A DNA stretch of 64,000 bases from Bilabrum cf. latius (taxonomy: Eukaryota > Bigyra: Bicosoecida > Bigyra > Bicosoecida). Positions within the stretch are counted from its first letter, which is position 1. Every line of letters starts with the position of its first letter. The stretch spans positions 123,824-187,823 of the forward strand of contig OZ237777.1 in assembly GCA_965178125.1 (NCBI GenBank). Direction: 5' to 3'. Under the pieces are notes generated by a model. That model saw only the letters and a list, made by a program, of their open reading frames with translations. It did not search any database and was not told the DNA's origin. The translations under genes and the position numbers were made by a program. Below, piece by piece: positions 46,061-59,036 of this stretch.

Positions 46061-49000
46061 ACCAGCTCACCCAGGCCCGCCAGGCTGGCTTCCACAACAA
46101 GGCGGCCACTGGCAGGCGCACACAAGCGCCATATACACCCAGCAAGCTCGAGTCTATCCACTAGACGATGCGAAGCAAACCCGCCCAGGCCCGCCAGGCT
46201 GGCTTCCACAGCAAGGCAGCCACTGGCAGGCGCATACCAGCGACAAGATGATGCGAAGCAAACCCGCCCAGGCGCGCCAGGCTGACTTCCACAGCAAGGC
46301 GGCCATTGGCAGGCGCATACCAGCGACAAGATGATGCGAAGCAAACCCGCCCAGGCGCGCCAGGCTGACTTCCACAGCAAGGCGGCCATTGGCAGGCGCA
46401 TACCAGCGACAAGACGACGCGAAGCAAACCCGCCCAGGCGCGCCAGGCTGGCTTCCACAACAAGACAGCCACTGGCAGGCGCACACAAGCGCCATCCACA
46501 CCCAGCAAGCTCGAGTCTGTCCACTAGACGACGCGAAGCAAACCCGCCCAGGCGCGCCAGGCTGGCTTCCACAACAAGACAGCCACTGGCAGGCGCACAC
46601 AAGCGCCATCCACACCCAGCAAGCTCGAGTCTATCCACTAGACGATGCGAAGCAAACCCGCCCAGGCGCGCCAGGCTGACTTCCACAGCAAGGCGGCCAT
46701 TGGCAGGCGCATACCAGCGACAAGATGATGCGAAGCAAACCCGCCCAGGCGCGCCAGGCTGACTTCCACAGCAAGGCGGCCATTGGCAGGCGCATACCAG
46801 CGACAAGATGATGCGAAGCAAAACCGCCCAGGCGCGCCAGGCTGGCTTCCACAGCAAGGCAGCCATTGGCAGGCGCATACCAGCGACAAGATGATGCGAA
46901 GCAAACCCGCCCAGGCGCGCCAGGCTGACTTCCACAGCAAGGCGGCCATTGGCAGGCGCATACCAGCGACAAGATGATGCGAAGCAAACCCGCCCAGGCG
47001 CGCCAGGCTGACTTCCACAGCAAGGCGGCCATTGGCAGGCGCATACCAGCGACAAGATGATGCGAAGCAAAACCGCCCAGGCGCGCCAGGCTGACTTCCA
47101 CAGCAAGGCAGCCATTGGCAGGCGCATACCAGCGACAAGATGATGCGAAGCAAACCCGCCCAGGCGCGCCAGGCGGACTTCCACAGCAAGGCGGCCATTG
47201 GCAGGCGCATACCAGCGACAAGATGATGCGAAGCAAACCCGCCCAGGCGCGCCAGGCTGACTTCCACAGCAAGGCGGCCATTGGCAGGCGCATACCAGCG
47301 ACAAGACGACGCGAAGCAAACCCGCCCAGGCTCGCCAGGCTGGCTTCCACAACAAGACAGCCACTGGCAGGCGCACACAAGCGCCATCCACACCCAGCAA
47401 GCTCGAGTCTGTCCACTAGACGACGCGAAGCAAACCCGCCCAGGCGCGCCAGGCTGGCTTCCACAACAAGGCAGCCACTGGCAGGCGCATACCAGCGACA
47501 AGACGACGCGAAGCAAACCCGCCCAGGCGCGCCAGGCTGACTTCCACAGCAAGGCGGCCATTGGCAGGCGCATACCAGCGACAAGACGACGCGAAGCAAA
47601 CCCGCCCAGGCGCGCCAGGCTGGCTTCCACAGCAAGGCAGCCACTGGCAGGCGCACACAAGCGCCATCCACACCCAGCAAGCTCGAGTCTGTCCACTAGA
47701 CGACGCGAAGCAAACCCGCCCAGGCGCGCCAGGCTGGCTTCCACAACAAGGCAGCCACTGGCAGGCGCACACAAGCGCCATCCACACCCAGCAAGCTCGA
47801 GTCTGTCCACTAGACGATGCGAAGCAAACCCGCACAGGCGCGCCAGGCTGACTTCCACAGCAAGGCGGCCATTGGCAGGCGCATACCAGCGACAAGATGA
47901 TGCGAAGCAAACCCGCCCAGGCGCGCCAGGCTGACTTCCACAGCAAGGCAGCCATTGGCAGGCGCATACCAGCGACAAGATGATGCGAAGCAAACCCGCC
48001 CAGGCGCGCCAGGCTGACTTCCACAGCAAGGCGGCCACTGGCAGGCGCATACCAGCGACAAGATGATGCGAAGCAAACCCGCCCAGGCGCGCCAGGCTGG
48101 CTTCCACAACAAGACAGCCACTGGCAGGCGCATACCAGCGACAAGATGATGCGAAGCAAACCCGCCCAGGCGCGCCAGGCTGACTTCCACAGCAAGGCAG
48201 CCATTGGCAGGCGCATACCAGCGACAAGATGATGCGAAGCAAAACCGCCCAGGCGCGCCAGGCTGACTTCCACAGCAAGGCGGCCATTGGCAGGCGCATA
48301 CCAGCGACAAGATGATGCGAAGCAAACCCGCCCAGGCGCGCCAGGCTGGCTTCCACAGCAAGGCAGCCATTGGCAGGCGCATACCAGCGACAAGATGATG
48401 CGAAGCAAACCCGCCCAGGCGCGCCAGGCGGACTTCCACAGCAAGGCGGCCATTGGCAGGCGCATACCAGCGACAAGACGACGCGAAGCAAACCCGCCCA
48501 GGCGCGCCAGGCTGGCTTCCACAGCAAGGCAGCCATTGGCAGGCGCATACCAGCGACAAGATGATGCGAAGCAAACCCGCCCAGGCGCGCCAGGCTGACT
48601 TCCACAGCAAGGCGGCCATTGGCAGGCGCATACCAGCGACAAGACGACGCGAAGCAAACCCGCCCAGGCGCGCCAGGCTGACTTCCACAGCAAGGCGGCC
48701 ATTGGCAGGCGCATACCAGCGACAAGATGATGCGAAGCAAACCCGCCCAGGCGCGCCAGGCTGACTTCCACAACAAGGCAGCCACTGGCAGGCGCATACC
48801 AGCGACAAGATGATGCGAAGCAAACCCGCCCAGGCGCGCCAGGCTGACTTCCACAGCAAGGCGGCCATTGGCAGGCGCATACCAGCGACAAGATGATGCG
48901 AAGCAAACCCGCCCAGGCGCGCCAGGCTGACTTCCACAGCAAGGCGGCCATTGGCAGGCGCATACCAGCGACAAGACGACGCGAAGCAAACCCGCCCAGG

Positions 49001-50340
49001 CGCGCCAGGCTGGCTTCCACAACAAGACAGCCACTGGCAGGCGCACACAAGCGCCATCCACACCCAGCAAGCTCGAGTCTGTCCACTAGACGACGCGAAG
49101 CAAACCCGCCCAGGCGCGCCAGGCTGACTTCCACAACAGGACAGCCACTGGCAGGCGCACACAAGCGCCATCCACACCCAGCAAGCTCGAGTCTGTCCAC
49201 TAGACGATGCGAAGCAAACCCGCACAGGCGCGCCAGGCTGACTTCCACAGCAAGGCGGCCATTGGCAGGCGCATACCAGCGACAAGATGATGCGAAGCAA
49301 ACCCGCCCAGGCGCGCCAGGCTGACTTCCACAACAAGGCAGCCACTGGCAGGCGCATACCAGCGACAAGATGATGCGAAGCAAACCTGCCCAGGCCCGCC
49401 AGGCTGGCTTCCACAACAAGGCAGCCACTGGCAGGCGCACACAAGCGCCATCCACACCCAGCAAGCTCGAGTCTGTCCACTAGACGACGCGAAGCAAACC
49501 CGCCCAGGCGCGCCAGGCTGACTTCCACAGCAAGGCGGCCATTGGCAGGCGCATACCAGCGACAAGACGACGCGAAGCAAACCCGCCCAGGCGCGCCAGG
49601 CTGGCTTCCACAACAAGACAGCCACTGGCAGGCGCACACAAGCGCCATCCACACCCAGCAAGCTCGAGTCTGTCCACTAGACGACGCGAAGCAAACCCGC
49701 CCAGGCGCGCCAGGCTGACTTCCACAGCAAGGCGGCCATTGGCAGGCGCACACAAGCGACAAGATGATGCGAAGCAAACCCGCCCAGGCGCGCCAGGCTG
49801 GCTTCCACAACAAGGCAGCCACTGGCAGGCGCACACAAGCGCCATCCACACCCAGCAAGCTCGAGTCTGTCCACTAGACGATGCGAAGCAAACCCGCACA
49901 GGCGCGCCAGGCTGACTTCCACAGCAAGGCGGCCATTGGCAGGCGCATACCAGCGACAAGATGATGCGAAGCAAACCCGCCCAGGCGCGCCAGGCTGACT
50001 TCCACAGCAAGGCAGCCATTGGCAGGCGCATACCAGCGACAAGATGATGCGAAGCAAAACCGCCCAGGCGCGCCAGGCTGACTTCCACAGCAAGGCGGCC
50101 ATTGGCAGGCGCATACCAGCGACAAGACGACGCGAAGCAAACCCGCCCAGGCGCGCCAGGCTGACTTCCACAGCAAGGCGGCCATTGGCAGGCGCATACC
50201 AGCGACAAGATGATGCGAAGCAAACCCGCCCAGGCGCGCCAGGCTGACTTCCACAGCAAGGCGGCCATTGGCAGGCGCATACCAGCGACAAGATGATGCG
50301 AAGCAAACCGGCCCAGGCTCGCCAGGCTAAGTACTACAGC
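46061..50340. repeat. satellite of 83-bp units with 114-bp variants, about 4.3 kb
   Basis: The basic unit runs gatgatgcgaagcaaacccg ... ataccagcgacaa (83 bp). A longer version inserts 31 bp carrying cccagcaagctcgagtctgt, giving a 113-114-bp period. There are about 45-50 units with few substitutions. The minus strand lacks stops in all phases, so frames of up to 810 codons arise; because 83 is not a multiple of 3, they are periodic artefacts. At the right end (50330) the array fades into unique sequence. Confidence 0.95.
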
Positions 50341-50541
50341 AAGGTGGCCTGATTGGTATACGTCGAGATCTAATGTCTTATCCGTGGCGTCGTCTTGTTT
50401 GTCTCCCCAGTCTGCCATTAGATTTCTCACTCTCATGTTGCAATGCATGCGTGCCGCGCTTTTGTCCAACCACATCTGCAACCACATCCTATCGTTCGTA
50501 GAATAGCTGCGAATGGGGACGGAGTAGAATTTGTGATGGAA

Positions 50542-53500
50542 TCAAAAGTTTATGAAGGAATATTTAACGTGGCGTGCCTGCATGCAGGCCGGATTTCTTT
50601 GTCTTACAACGTATGCCTTCTGGCTCATCGCTTCTGCTTCCTCGCATGATTCTATACAAGCGTCGCTGCAACGATACCATTGTCTTCGCTTTAGCAGGTA
50701 TGCGACGTAGTGGCCGGAGCCGACCTCTGCGCCTTCATGGACAACGAAGGAGCGAAGTTTGTACTTCACCTTATCGCCGCTTGTGGACTCAGGCGCAGAT
50801 GATGAGCCACCTGCGTCACCTGATGACGCCATCGGCAAAACAAGCAACTCACTAAAATCAACGGGTGCTTCATTTTTGTGGTAGACGGGGGCAGTCTGAG
50901 AAGAAGCAGAAGATGCAGCACCACTACGTCGACCCGAGCTGATCACGGGGAATGCTGCAGAATCAGCTTGAAAGCGAAGCAAATGTAGGACAAGGACATC
51001 CGGATGTCCGCGTATTTGTGATTGTGTACACGCCGATCCTGCTGACTTCCTGCTAGCGAACCTGCACGATTCACACTTATACTCAACCTACTCCGGCTCG
51101 AAATATTGGTCGAGTAGTCGCTGCACGGTCAATCTGCTTTCACTACTAGACGGCAGCTACAGCGGCAACATAGGGATTCTATTCGATTTTTCCGAGCAGC
51201 AGTTGCACGCAAAGTGCTGGCACCGTGTTTCAATGCACAGTTCGAACGTAACCACTGGAGCTACCGCGTGCAGAAAATGATTAAGTACCTCCGTGCAGTC
51301 CTGCTAGTGTGTGTTGCCTTTAAACTACAGCCGGTCCCGGATTGATGGCAGAGCAGGGATACTTGACGAAACAAGGAATGGAACGCACTTGGACAATGCC
51401 ACTACGCGTAGAAGAGCAGCAGCGCGATCTATGAGAGGTTGGTCCAACGCCTGATCCTATGCAGCAGCGGCACTTGAGCTCGAAGATGCTGATTGTTGAC
51501 TCGATGCATGGGTTGACATCGTAGGGATGGACAACATCGTAGTAGCACTAGCACCGGCAACCGGTCCAGCACTACGAATAGAAGGACGCCAATCTGTAGC
51601 AGCAGGATCAGAAGGAGGACCGGCACCAGCTCCGGAAGCCGGCATAGCTTGATCACGATCTTCATGCTACAATGCATCACGGATGCAGGTCACGAGCACC
51701 TTACTGCACTGTAAAAGTGCCTATAGAGGCGCGTTAAGGTAGCAAGTGTTGCCGTCGTTTTGGATGCCACGAGTCACAGCGCCATCAACAGCATGCTCGT
51801 ACCCTTCGTCGATGCGTTCAACTAACGATCGCACGGAATTGATGAAACGTGGACGTCTACCAGGGCCAGTCCGCAGTGACTTTACTAAACTTCCTGTCAC
51901 ATCCATTGGCTTGTCGTATTCATCAACACGCTCTTCTATGAATAGCGCACTCGAAGTTGCCGACGAAGGCGCCATATTGGTGCAAACCAGCGGCCAATCC
52001 TCCAGTCGGATTGGCCCTTGAGGCTCCGCCGCCGTTGTTTGCTGCGTATCCAATCGTTGCGCTGTGCCGATCCGCGAGTCATCAAGCAGATTGAGACGTT
52101 TGGCAGACTAATACGCAGCCATCAGGAGAGGGCGACTTTTCCAAAAAGCAGGCAAGCTACCGAGTTTAAACGAGCCATCAGTCAATTCGTCTGTCACAAA
52201 CGACTGCATCAGCTAGCTGGCGCCGGCAGTAACAAATGCGGCCTTGGTTGCCTCGCTCCAGTGGCCCGTAGTTGTGAAAGGTGACACATCAAATAGCTTC
52301 CGTTTGATGGCATAAGCCAGCATTGCCGCCCTCACCAAACCAACCTTTGGCTTGTTGTACTTACGAAATAGATCCGCTTGGTCGCGAAACTTCAGGGCGA
52401 GCTTGTCAACGAGTTCGTGTGCGCGATAATCAACTTGACCGAGATTGTGTTCTATGAAACCATCCCGATCTGCTGTGACCGTGGAGTCTAGACCAATATC
52501 CGTTGCATGCAAGGGTGGGTGGCTACTTGATGACTCCTACAGCGCTGCCAGTCCCTCGGCTACCTGCATTACATGATCTGCAAACTATGTTCCCGCATCA
52601 CGAGCAGCATCGCGCGATTCGCGAACAGCATGCCAGCTTCGGACCTCAATCAAGAGCCGTTTCCGCTTCGCATCGCTAGGATATAGTCGTTTTGTAGCCC
52701 ACTGTGTAGGAATAGAACTCGTATCAGTCTTTTCGGGTTGCAGTGGAGCCGGACACAATTGAACCGATGCATCAGAAGCCCAGCTATCGATCACCGCTTC
52801 GTTGCTTTTGAAGTTCAATTTCATCAGAGCGGCCAGCCTCGACAAATTTGGAGCTGCTATCAGAGGCGTGGTCGACCGACGACCAGATATGATGGGGCCT
52901 GCATCCTCCTGCTAGTGTGCTGCAGAAGCGCTCGATATCCGCCCACAGTCGTACTGGATCAACGATCCAAACACGATGTTTGCAACATCAGTACTATCGC
53001 CGATTTTGAGACAGAAAAAGTCGTCAGATGAAGGCGTTATTGGAATGACCTATGCACCGATGGATCTCTCTTTGTGAATCAATGCTAGGGCAGCGATCCC
53101 TACACCACGTCGAGATTCGTGCGACATAGACAGCTCTCTCCCGATGTCAAGCTAATTGGCGGATCCAACAAGACAAGAGGCCGTGTTTGGAATCACTACA
53201 GCACCGCACTTCTGGAGAACGCGCTCTATCCCAATGGCTATCTAGTCCCTGCTATAGCTAGCAAGCAACAGACGATAAATTGCGCAGGATAGACTAGGCA
53301 CTGCTGTGTCTACCTGTCGGCGAGCCCCGAGGCCAGCCGGAGTTTTCAGACGCTTGCTGATCTCGCACAATGTCCATAATCCAGACTCAATGCTCAGTGC
53401 AGCCTGCATTGATGAAAGACGAATAAGCTACACTCCGGTCAGGGCATAACAGGGAAACTTCCTAACGATGGTCATCAGTGAACCGAGGTTAAAGAAACGC

Positions 53501-56262
53501 AACACCAGTCCACCAAGACTTGATATTCGCATCTATACAGAACTCTCAGTACCGGTCTAACCGACCAACGCCGACTCTAAAACCCACTACTTGCCTCTGA
53601 TGCGACCCTGATACGAGGCATTCATGGCGCTTCCGAGAGATTGTACCTACCACAAGACTATGGCAATTTCCAACAGTTGCGTAAATACAACATCTCGCTT
53701 ATTCCACTTACACCTGGCATCCTAAAAGATCTTGCGCAGGCTCGCGGCTTTGTCGTCGGCATGCTAGATGGGGACACTCTTTGGCATCAACGACAGCTAC
53801 GCACCCCCTCGCTGCAGCAGTAAACGGCTGGTCAGGGGTGGCATTAGGGGCAAGGCACAATTCATGATGGAAGCGGACAGTATCTTGCCGTTACGGTCTG
53901 ATGAACATGAAATCATGCCCTCGAATGCTATTCGACTCAGATAAAAAGCCCAACTGAGCAATTTCGTGCGGATCTCATCGGCCGGTGGGAGATCCATAGA
54001 TCTGGCTACAATCTTCTGAATCAACGCTCCGGCGGCTTTGCTACTGGCCGACATCAGTGAAGCTAAACGATGGGCTTGCGAGCTGGTAACGAAGGTCACC
54101 ATGTCTAGGCTGTCGTCGCGCTCCTGATCATCTTGGGTTCCTTTTGGCCCACCACGCCCACCGCTAGCGGAGGGCAAAGCCGGCTCCACAGATCGTGGAT
54201 GGCGCGACTCTGCGGCAGCAGGACTGGTGCCTGTACTCCGAGATACCGAGCCCCCGTCCGGATCGATGGTTTGTTGCAATTGCGTTATCAGATGACTGGC
54301 TAACGAACAGCTAGCAGCAGTTGTGTTCACCTCGAATCGAACCTTTGCGGACCCTTTTTCAGGGAGCATTGCTGATATCCTAGCGTTGGATTGATTGATG
54401 CAGTTCTGCAAATGCAACTCAAAGCCCCGAAGAGTATCGCCGTTCTTATCCTTGTGAAGAGACTTCAGCGCATGCTCTAGTGGAGTAGCGGGGGAAACAT
54501 GATCCGACTAGGACTGGGCTGCTCGCCTGAAGCTATCAGGCATGTATACGCTGAAATCCTTTGACGTCAGAATCAGGAGCATCAATATAACTCTATGACG
54601 CATTGCTTTGCCCAATGTAGCTAGTCGTGACGATATCGCCTCGTCCGCGACTTTACCAGTACTGAACGCCAAGCAATTTAAATTTTCACGGTGTACCTAT
54701 GCAGCCGCAGGATGCCCCAAATACGGAGCAAATTGGTCCTTAAAATTGAGGGTTGTATGCAAGCTAGCCAGGGATGTCCCCTGCGTGATCCCGGCCAAGG
54801 CCTGCACAGATTCCTAGTTGAACAGTCGACCCAGTGTTGGGGTGGCGATGAGGCTTCCAGAGCTCTTAGCAGTTACTGTCCATCCGAGTCCAAACGAGAT
54901 ATAATGGTCCATGGGCGACATGACTTTAAGATGACCATCTGACATTTCCGAGCCTGCGACCGGTATATCGAAGTGCGACACTCCAGCGGTATCCAACGGG
55001 CGAGAACTACTGCTAGACGAGTGCGCGCTACCCAGGGACGCAATCGTCGCCCCAACGCCGTCTGGGCTGCCCATGTGGCCGGACCCTGGCTCATCTATTG
55101 CACCCGAGTCCAGTGCAGCTGTTCCCTGGCCTCGACCCAATTCAAACGAAGCCAGGTCCCCACGCTGATGCCGAGTAGTGCTAGCACCACCGGCAGCCGC
55201 TTGCGACGACACCGACTTTGGTGCACCTGAACCCTTTCCAGCAATCTGGGCAAATCCAAGCTCAGACTTCTGCCCGACGAGCGATACATGCAAGATGACC
55301 ATTTTGGATGCAGTATAGCACAACTTCGCAAGCTGGTCAAACTTTTTGTCTGTCAAGCAGCCCCCTGACCGCTCCTTTAGCAAAGTTTGAATATCTGTCA
55401 ATTTCCATCTTCCAATGGCGTTAGCTATACCTTCAACGATCGTCCCTGATGCCACCTTGCAATGAATTTTTGGCTACGATTGCACTGCTTCGTGCTTTCG
55501 TGCCGGGTCAGCAACGATCGTGGTGCGGAACCTCGTTGAAACGTAAAGCGAAAGAAGGTGCGAATCAATCTGGAGCTTTTTGAATTGCTGCTACATTGAA
55601 ACTAGGACTAGCCAAAGCAAGATCGATCTGGCAATGTCTTTGCTATTGCCGCTCAAAGACGGGATACGCATGTTAGTCCCCAAGCCGCTTTGGCCAATCG
55701 TGCTATCACGTCGGCCCATCGTGCGCTCCAGAACTTGAAGGTACTCATTGGGGAGCAGGAACGACACGTGTAAGTCACCAAGCATAAATACTGAAGCTGA
55801 ACACTAGCATTCACAAACCGCAGTTGGTGGGCGGCGCATCCAGTTTGCAGCTTGAATGAACCGCTTCACATCTACCATACCCCCAATACATGACTTGTAG
55901 CCAATTGATTGGTCCTGACCACAAATTGTTTCGTAATAAATGCAGGTCTATGAGTCCGACGGAGGGTTCTGGTTGCTCGAAGATTTAACAATAAAATCAC
56001 CATTTGACCCCGGCAAACTTATTAACAGCCCTTTTGGCACTTGACTAGCCAGACAACATAAAGTTACTGCATCTAGATCTGGCTTACACGTGACCAACTA
56101 TGCGGGAGTATGATTAAACAGTTTGGGCAAGGCAGTCTAGTCTACAGCCCCAACATCTTGATCCATGCATGCCAGAGCAAGGCTTGGAAACTCGGTTTCA
56201 GAACTCATCAAAATTCTAGCGATTTCAATATTGTCGGCGTATTCAAGTTGAGGCTTCGCCAT
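50542..56262 (-). CDS. large ubiquitin-specific protease (C19 family)
   Basis: One minus-strand frame of 1,907 codons runs from ATG 56260-56262 to TGA 50542-50544, with 32 TAG codons and no TAA or TGA. The open frame extends back to TGA 56423, so an earlier start is possible. The first about 1,450 residues show no known domain. The USP domain is C-terminal. Cys box GIQNDGNTCYLNAPL-TAG-ALL has Cys at about residue 1507 and TAG at the near-invariant Gln (51721-51723). TAG-QDCTEVLNHFL (51304) is the QQD box. VEYKCESC...CTQSQ is the finger. DVLVLHLLRF follows. The His box is YKLRSFVVHEGAEVGSGHYVAYL (His about residue 1851) with a WYRCSDACIE segment. All catalytic elements are present, so it should cleave ubiquitin isopeptide bonds. 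A Ser/Ala-rich insert (51430-51660) lies between the Cys and QQD boxes. No introns are needed. Confidence 0.93.
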
Positions 56263-56753
56263 AAGGGTCTAGAGTTGTTTGAATTGAACGTCACCCAAGG
56301 AGTTCAATGAATCTGTTTCTATAGCCTTCAACAAGTCTCTCGCTTTACCCTGCGTTGTAAAGACTGAAAATATCGTGAGACAATGTTGCCGGGATCTGTG
56401 TAGTACGGGTATACGGAGAATGACTCACGGCCCCAATGAATTTTGAACGGAATAAACCCAAGCACAACCTTCTCATCCGTTTGCTGATGGTCCACTCTGG
56501 TAAAAATCCCGATTCAGTCTGCATTGTACCAGAGGATAAGAATGTTTGCCGAAAAATTGAGCTAATTTCAATACAGTTCGGAGTGCTGAGCACTCAAAAA
56601 AAGTGCTCTCTCTATGAGTACATCTGAATTGCCACTGCAAGTGCACGCAACATTGATCCGAGCCGAGCACGCCAGACCACTCGTGCCACTCTTACATAAG
56701 GGTAGAGGAACAACGTGAGCATTATAATGACAGAACACCAATCAAGTTATTCT

Positions 56754-57436
56754 TGTTATATGTACCCGGACATCAGGATTGAAGCAACGGGGAGCAGAGG
56801 TGAGACGGAAGACGAGGTGGGCGCAGGAGGACAGGAGGTCAACTGCACGAGCGATGGGGCGGTCACGTCCATCGAGCTGATGTTGGGGCCGAACAAGAGC
56901 GGTTCTGCGGGCTCCGTATCCTGCTGGAATGGCTGCAGATGCGTCACGGCATTTCCAACGTCCGCGCTTTGCGGGACTACGTGGAGAAGCGGCCCCCCAC
57001 AGGATCGCACTACCTGTTCGCCGATGAGGGACCAGCCTTCACGTCAGCTACAGTCGCGCGTGAGCTCCGGCGATGCTGCACCAGCGAGGGGCGCACCCTC
57101 ACCGGGCACTGCCTTCGGGTGACAGCTATCTCCACGCTATCCCGGCAAGGCTGCAGTGACGGCACTATCCAGCGCGCCGGTGGATGGGCCTCCACCAAGG
57201 CCGTGCGGGGGTACTGCAACGAGGCGCTGTTCGCGCTCAGCGCCCTTCCCCTGCCGGTCGGCACGGATCTGTCCCAGCCAACTCAGGTGTGGATGGCCGC
57301 GCTGGCACATGCAGCGCGAACTGTGTGCAAGTAATGGAAGTAATGGGAACTGCCAACCAGTGGGGATTGCAGCAGCCGTGAAGATGAGCCAGTGGGTGTG
57401 ATTGAAGGAACGAATCTGATCTGTAGTCTAGGTTCA
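56754..57436 (+). mobile_element. DIRS-like element A, internally deleted (683 bp)
   Basis: Left end TGTTATATGTACCCGG, right end CTGTAGTCTAGGTTCA, as in B and C. It keeps only the tyrosine-recombinase end of the coding region. Flanks ttct and atta show no target duplication. Confidence 0.8.
56939..57334 (+). pseudogene. tyrosine recombinase, C-terminal half (DIRS type)
   Basis: RHGISNVRALRDYVEKRP leads to LTGHCLRVTAISTLSRQG (H-x-x-R at about 57105-57120), IQRAGGWAS (Gly-Gly-Trp in the place of the second His/Trp) and VRGYCNEAL (the presumed nucleophile Tyr at about 57210), then TAA at 57332. The order H-R ... W ... Y fits the catalytic core of tyrosine recombinases that insert DIRS-like elements. 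The upstream catalytic Arg region is removed by the internal deletion, so it is probably inactive. Confidence 0.75.
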
Positions 57437-58251
57437 ATTACAAAATCACCCACTGTGTTGATCCTAATGCCTTGTGGGGATCGGTAAGGATGCCAGAGTA
57501 GGAGCGCGTGAATGTCCTGTTGGGTTCCGATGGCAGTTGCGACCGGGAAGGTGCGACCAAGCCAACGGATTGCTTGCGATGACGCGCATACCCTCTCTGT
57601 GTTCAGGAGAGGGGCGGAGATTGGGTCATTTTTGCCCACCCTCCCAACCCCCTCCTCCTCGGCGGAGTAGTGCACGTGCTCTTCCCAGCAAAAGCACAGC
57701 CTGCTAGGGCCCTACCGTGCACGGGAAACTGATCTTTCCAGAGGGGGTAGTACTCACGATGGATGCGCGCAGGCCACCGTGCGGTGCCAAGCAGGGGCAA
57801 TCTACGGTCGGGTCGACCTTCGAGGACGAGTCCAGCACATGCTAGCCCTCTGGTTAGATTGTTGTCGGAACATGATTGGCGTCATAAATACCCCTGCATT
57901 ATGGCTGGTACTACTTCCAGTTGCCACTCAGTACACTATTAAAACGTTTTTGCCCTCAGTGAGTACTAAAAAACATAACTGGCCAAGCAATACACTACAT
58001 GCAGTATTGCTTACCGCCATACCTGACGAGTGCAGTGCGCTCGCCTTCTGTTCGACTGCAGCAGTTGATCGCGTAGCTCGCTTACTGATTGCCACACCCT
58101 CAGGAGGATGGAGCAGGGGTTGTGCAGTCTCGCAGGCAAAACACAGCTGCAGCGCAATGTACACTAGCTAGTTCAGCCCATCCCACTGCTTTCCTCCATC
58201 CCACTACAATCCCGCTTTCCCCTTTAAGTCTCGTCCCAATCTTCCCTACAC
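57437..58251. other. no firmly supported gene
   Basis: A plus frame at 57779-58171 is open and would extend through TAG, but it has no motif. Confidence 0.35.
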
Positions 58252-58657
58252 ATGCGATCTGTTACGGAGGTTTATGCTTTTTACAGCGATAGTGGGTTCG
58301 GGCGGGGACCACGGGCTGGCGCAGTTTCGCTGCGAGCGCCGTCTATTTCCGCATATGTGATGATGCTCCGCTCGCGGGGTGACCCTGCGGAGCCGCTCGG
58401 AACAAAGGTGCACGTAACCCCACTGGGACCCTTCGGGATGCTTGCGCCCCTGGATTTGCCATTGATCCCAGCCATAGCACCGCCAGAGGCCTATGCTGCG
58501 TGGTGTTGCTTGTGGTCCTGTTTCTTGCATGCCTCTGACGCCTCGCCACTGCTTGTGCTGTGGGTCTATCAACTTCAGGGTTCCATCCGTGACGTTGCCA
58601 GTTATGGAAGCCTCGTGCTGACTTCGACCTGCGTCGGTGGTACCCTCCTACGTACTG
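58252..58657 (+). other. ORF truncated by element insertion, unknown
   Basis: An ATG frame with protein-like composition (SISAYVMMLRSRGDP, LDLPLIPAIAPPEAYAAW) runs into the junction motif gtaccctcctacgtact at 58656. It may be part of a family-2 DIRS-like element or an interrupted host gene. Confidence 0.35.
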
Positions 58658-59036
58658 TTAGTCTATACAGTGTGGTGCGTACGTAGAAGGGTCCGCAGGT
58701 GGCAACTCTTCTGTTACGTACCCCGAAGCCTTAGCTCACAGCCCTGGCACGTTGGCTTGTCCACCGGCGGCACACAGGGCAGCATGCTGCACGCGTCGCA
58801 TGCGCGGTCTTATTCTACACAGCAGCGCGCATGCAATCGACATGCAGCGCGGCCTCGCCAGGGGTTTCATGGTAGGTCGGCACGGACCTGTCTCAGCCAA
58901 CTCAGGTGTGGAGAGCCGCGCCAACACATGCAGTGCGGACTGTGATGGCTGCTCGCATGCATCACCCGCAAGGCATCGAGGAGCATCGCTACAATGATCT
59001 ACAATGACCTGCGTCGGTGGTACCCTCCTACGTACT
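58657..59036 (+). mobile_element. family-2 DIRS-like element, deleted copy
   Basis: Starts GTTAGTCTATACAGTGTGG and matches 61567-61788 almost exactly. It then skips about 470 bp relative to that copy and matches 62250-62365 (cggcacggacctgtctcagc). It ends with a 31-bp piece (gacctgcgtcggtgg ... cctacgtact) that also stands directly before it at 58626-58656. Confidence 0.75.

Noticed and set aside
46061-50340. CRISPR array
   Set aside because: Units are contiguous near-identical repeats without unique spacers, in an evident eukaryotic context with no cas genes.
45940-50487. Very long minus-strand ORFs (up to 810 codons) across the satellite as protein genes
   Set aside because: They follow directly from an 83-bp unit lacking stops on that strand. 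All three phases are open, and the translation just cycles through the same residues.
32107-56262. Both USP genes as pseudogenes broken by many stops
   Set aside because: All 50 apparent stops are TAG; none is TAA or TGA. There are no frameshifts over 3,256 codons, and catalytic motifs require Gln at several of the TAG sites.
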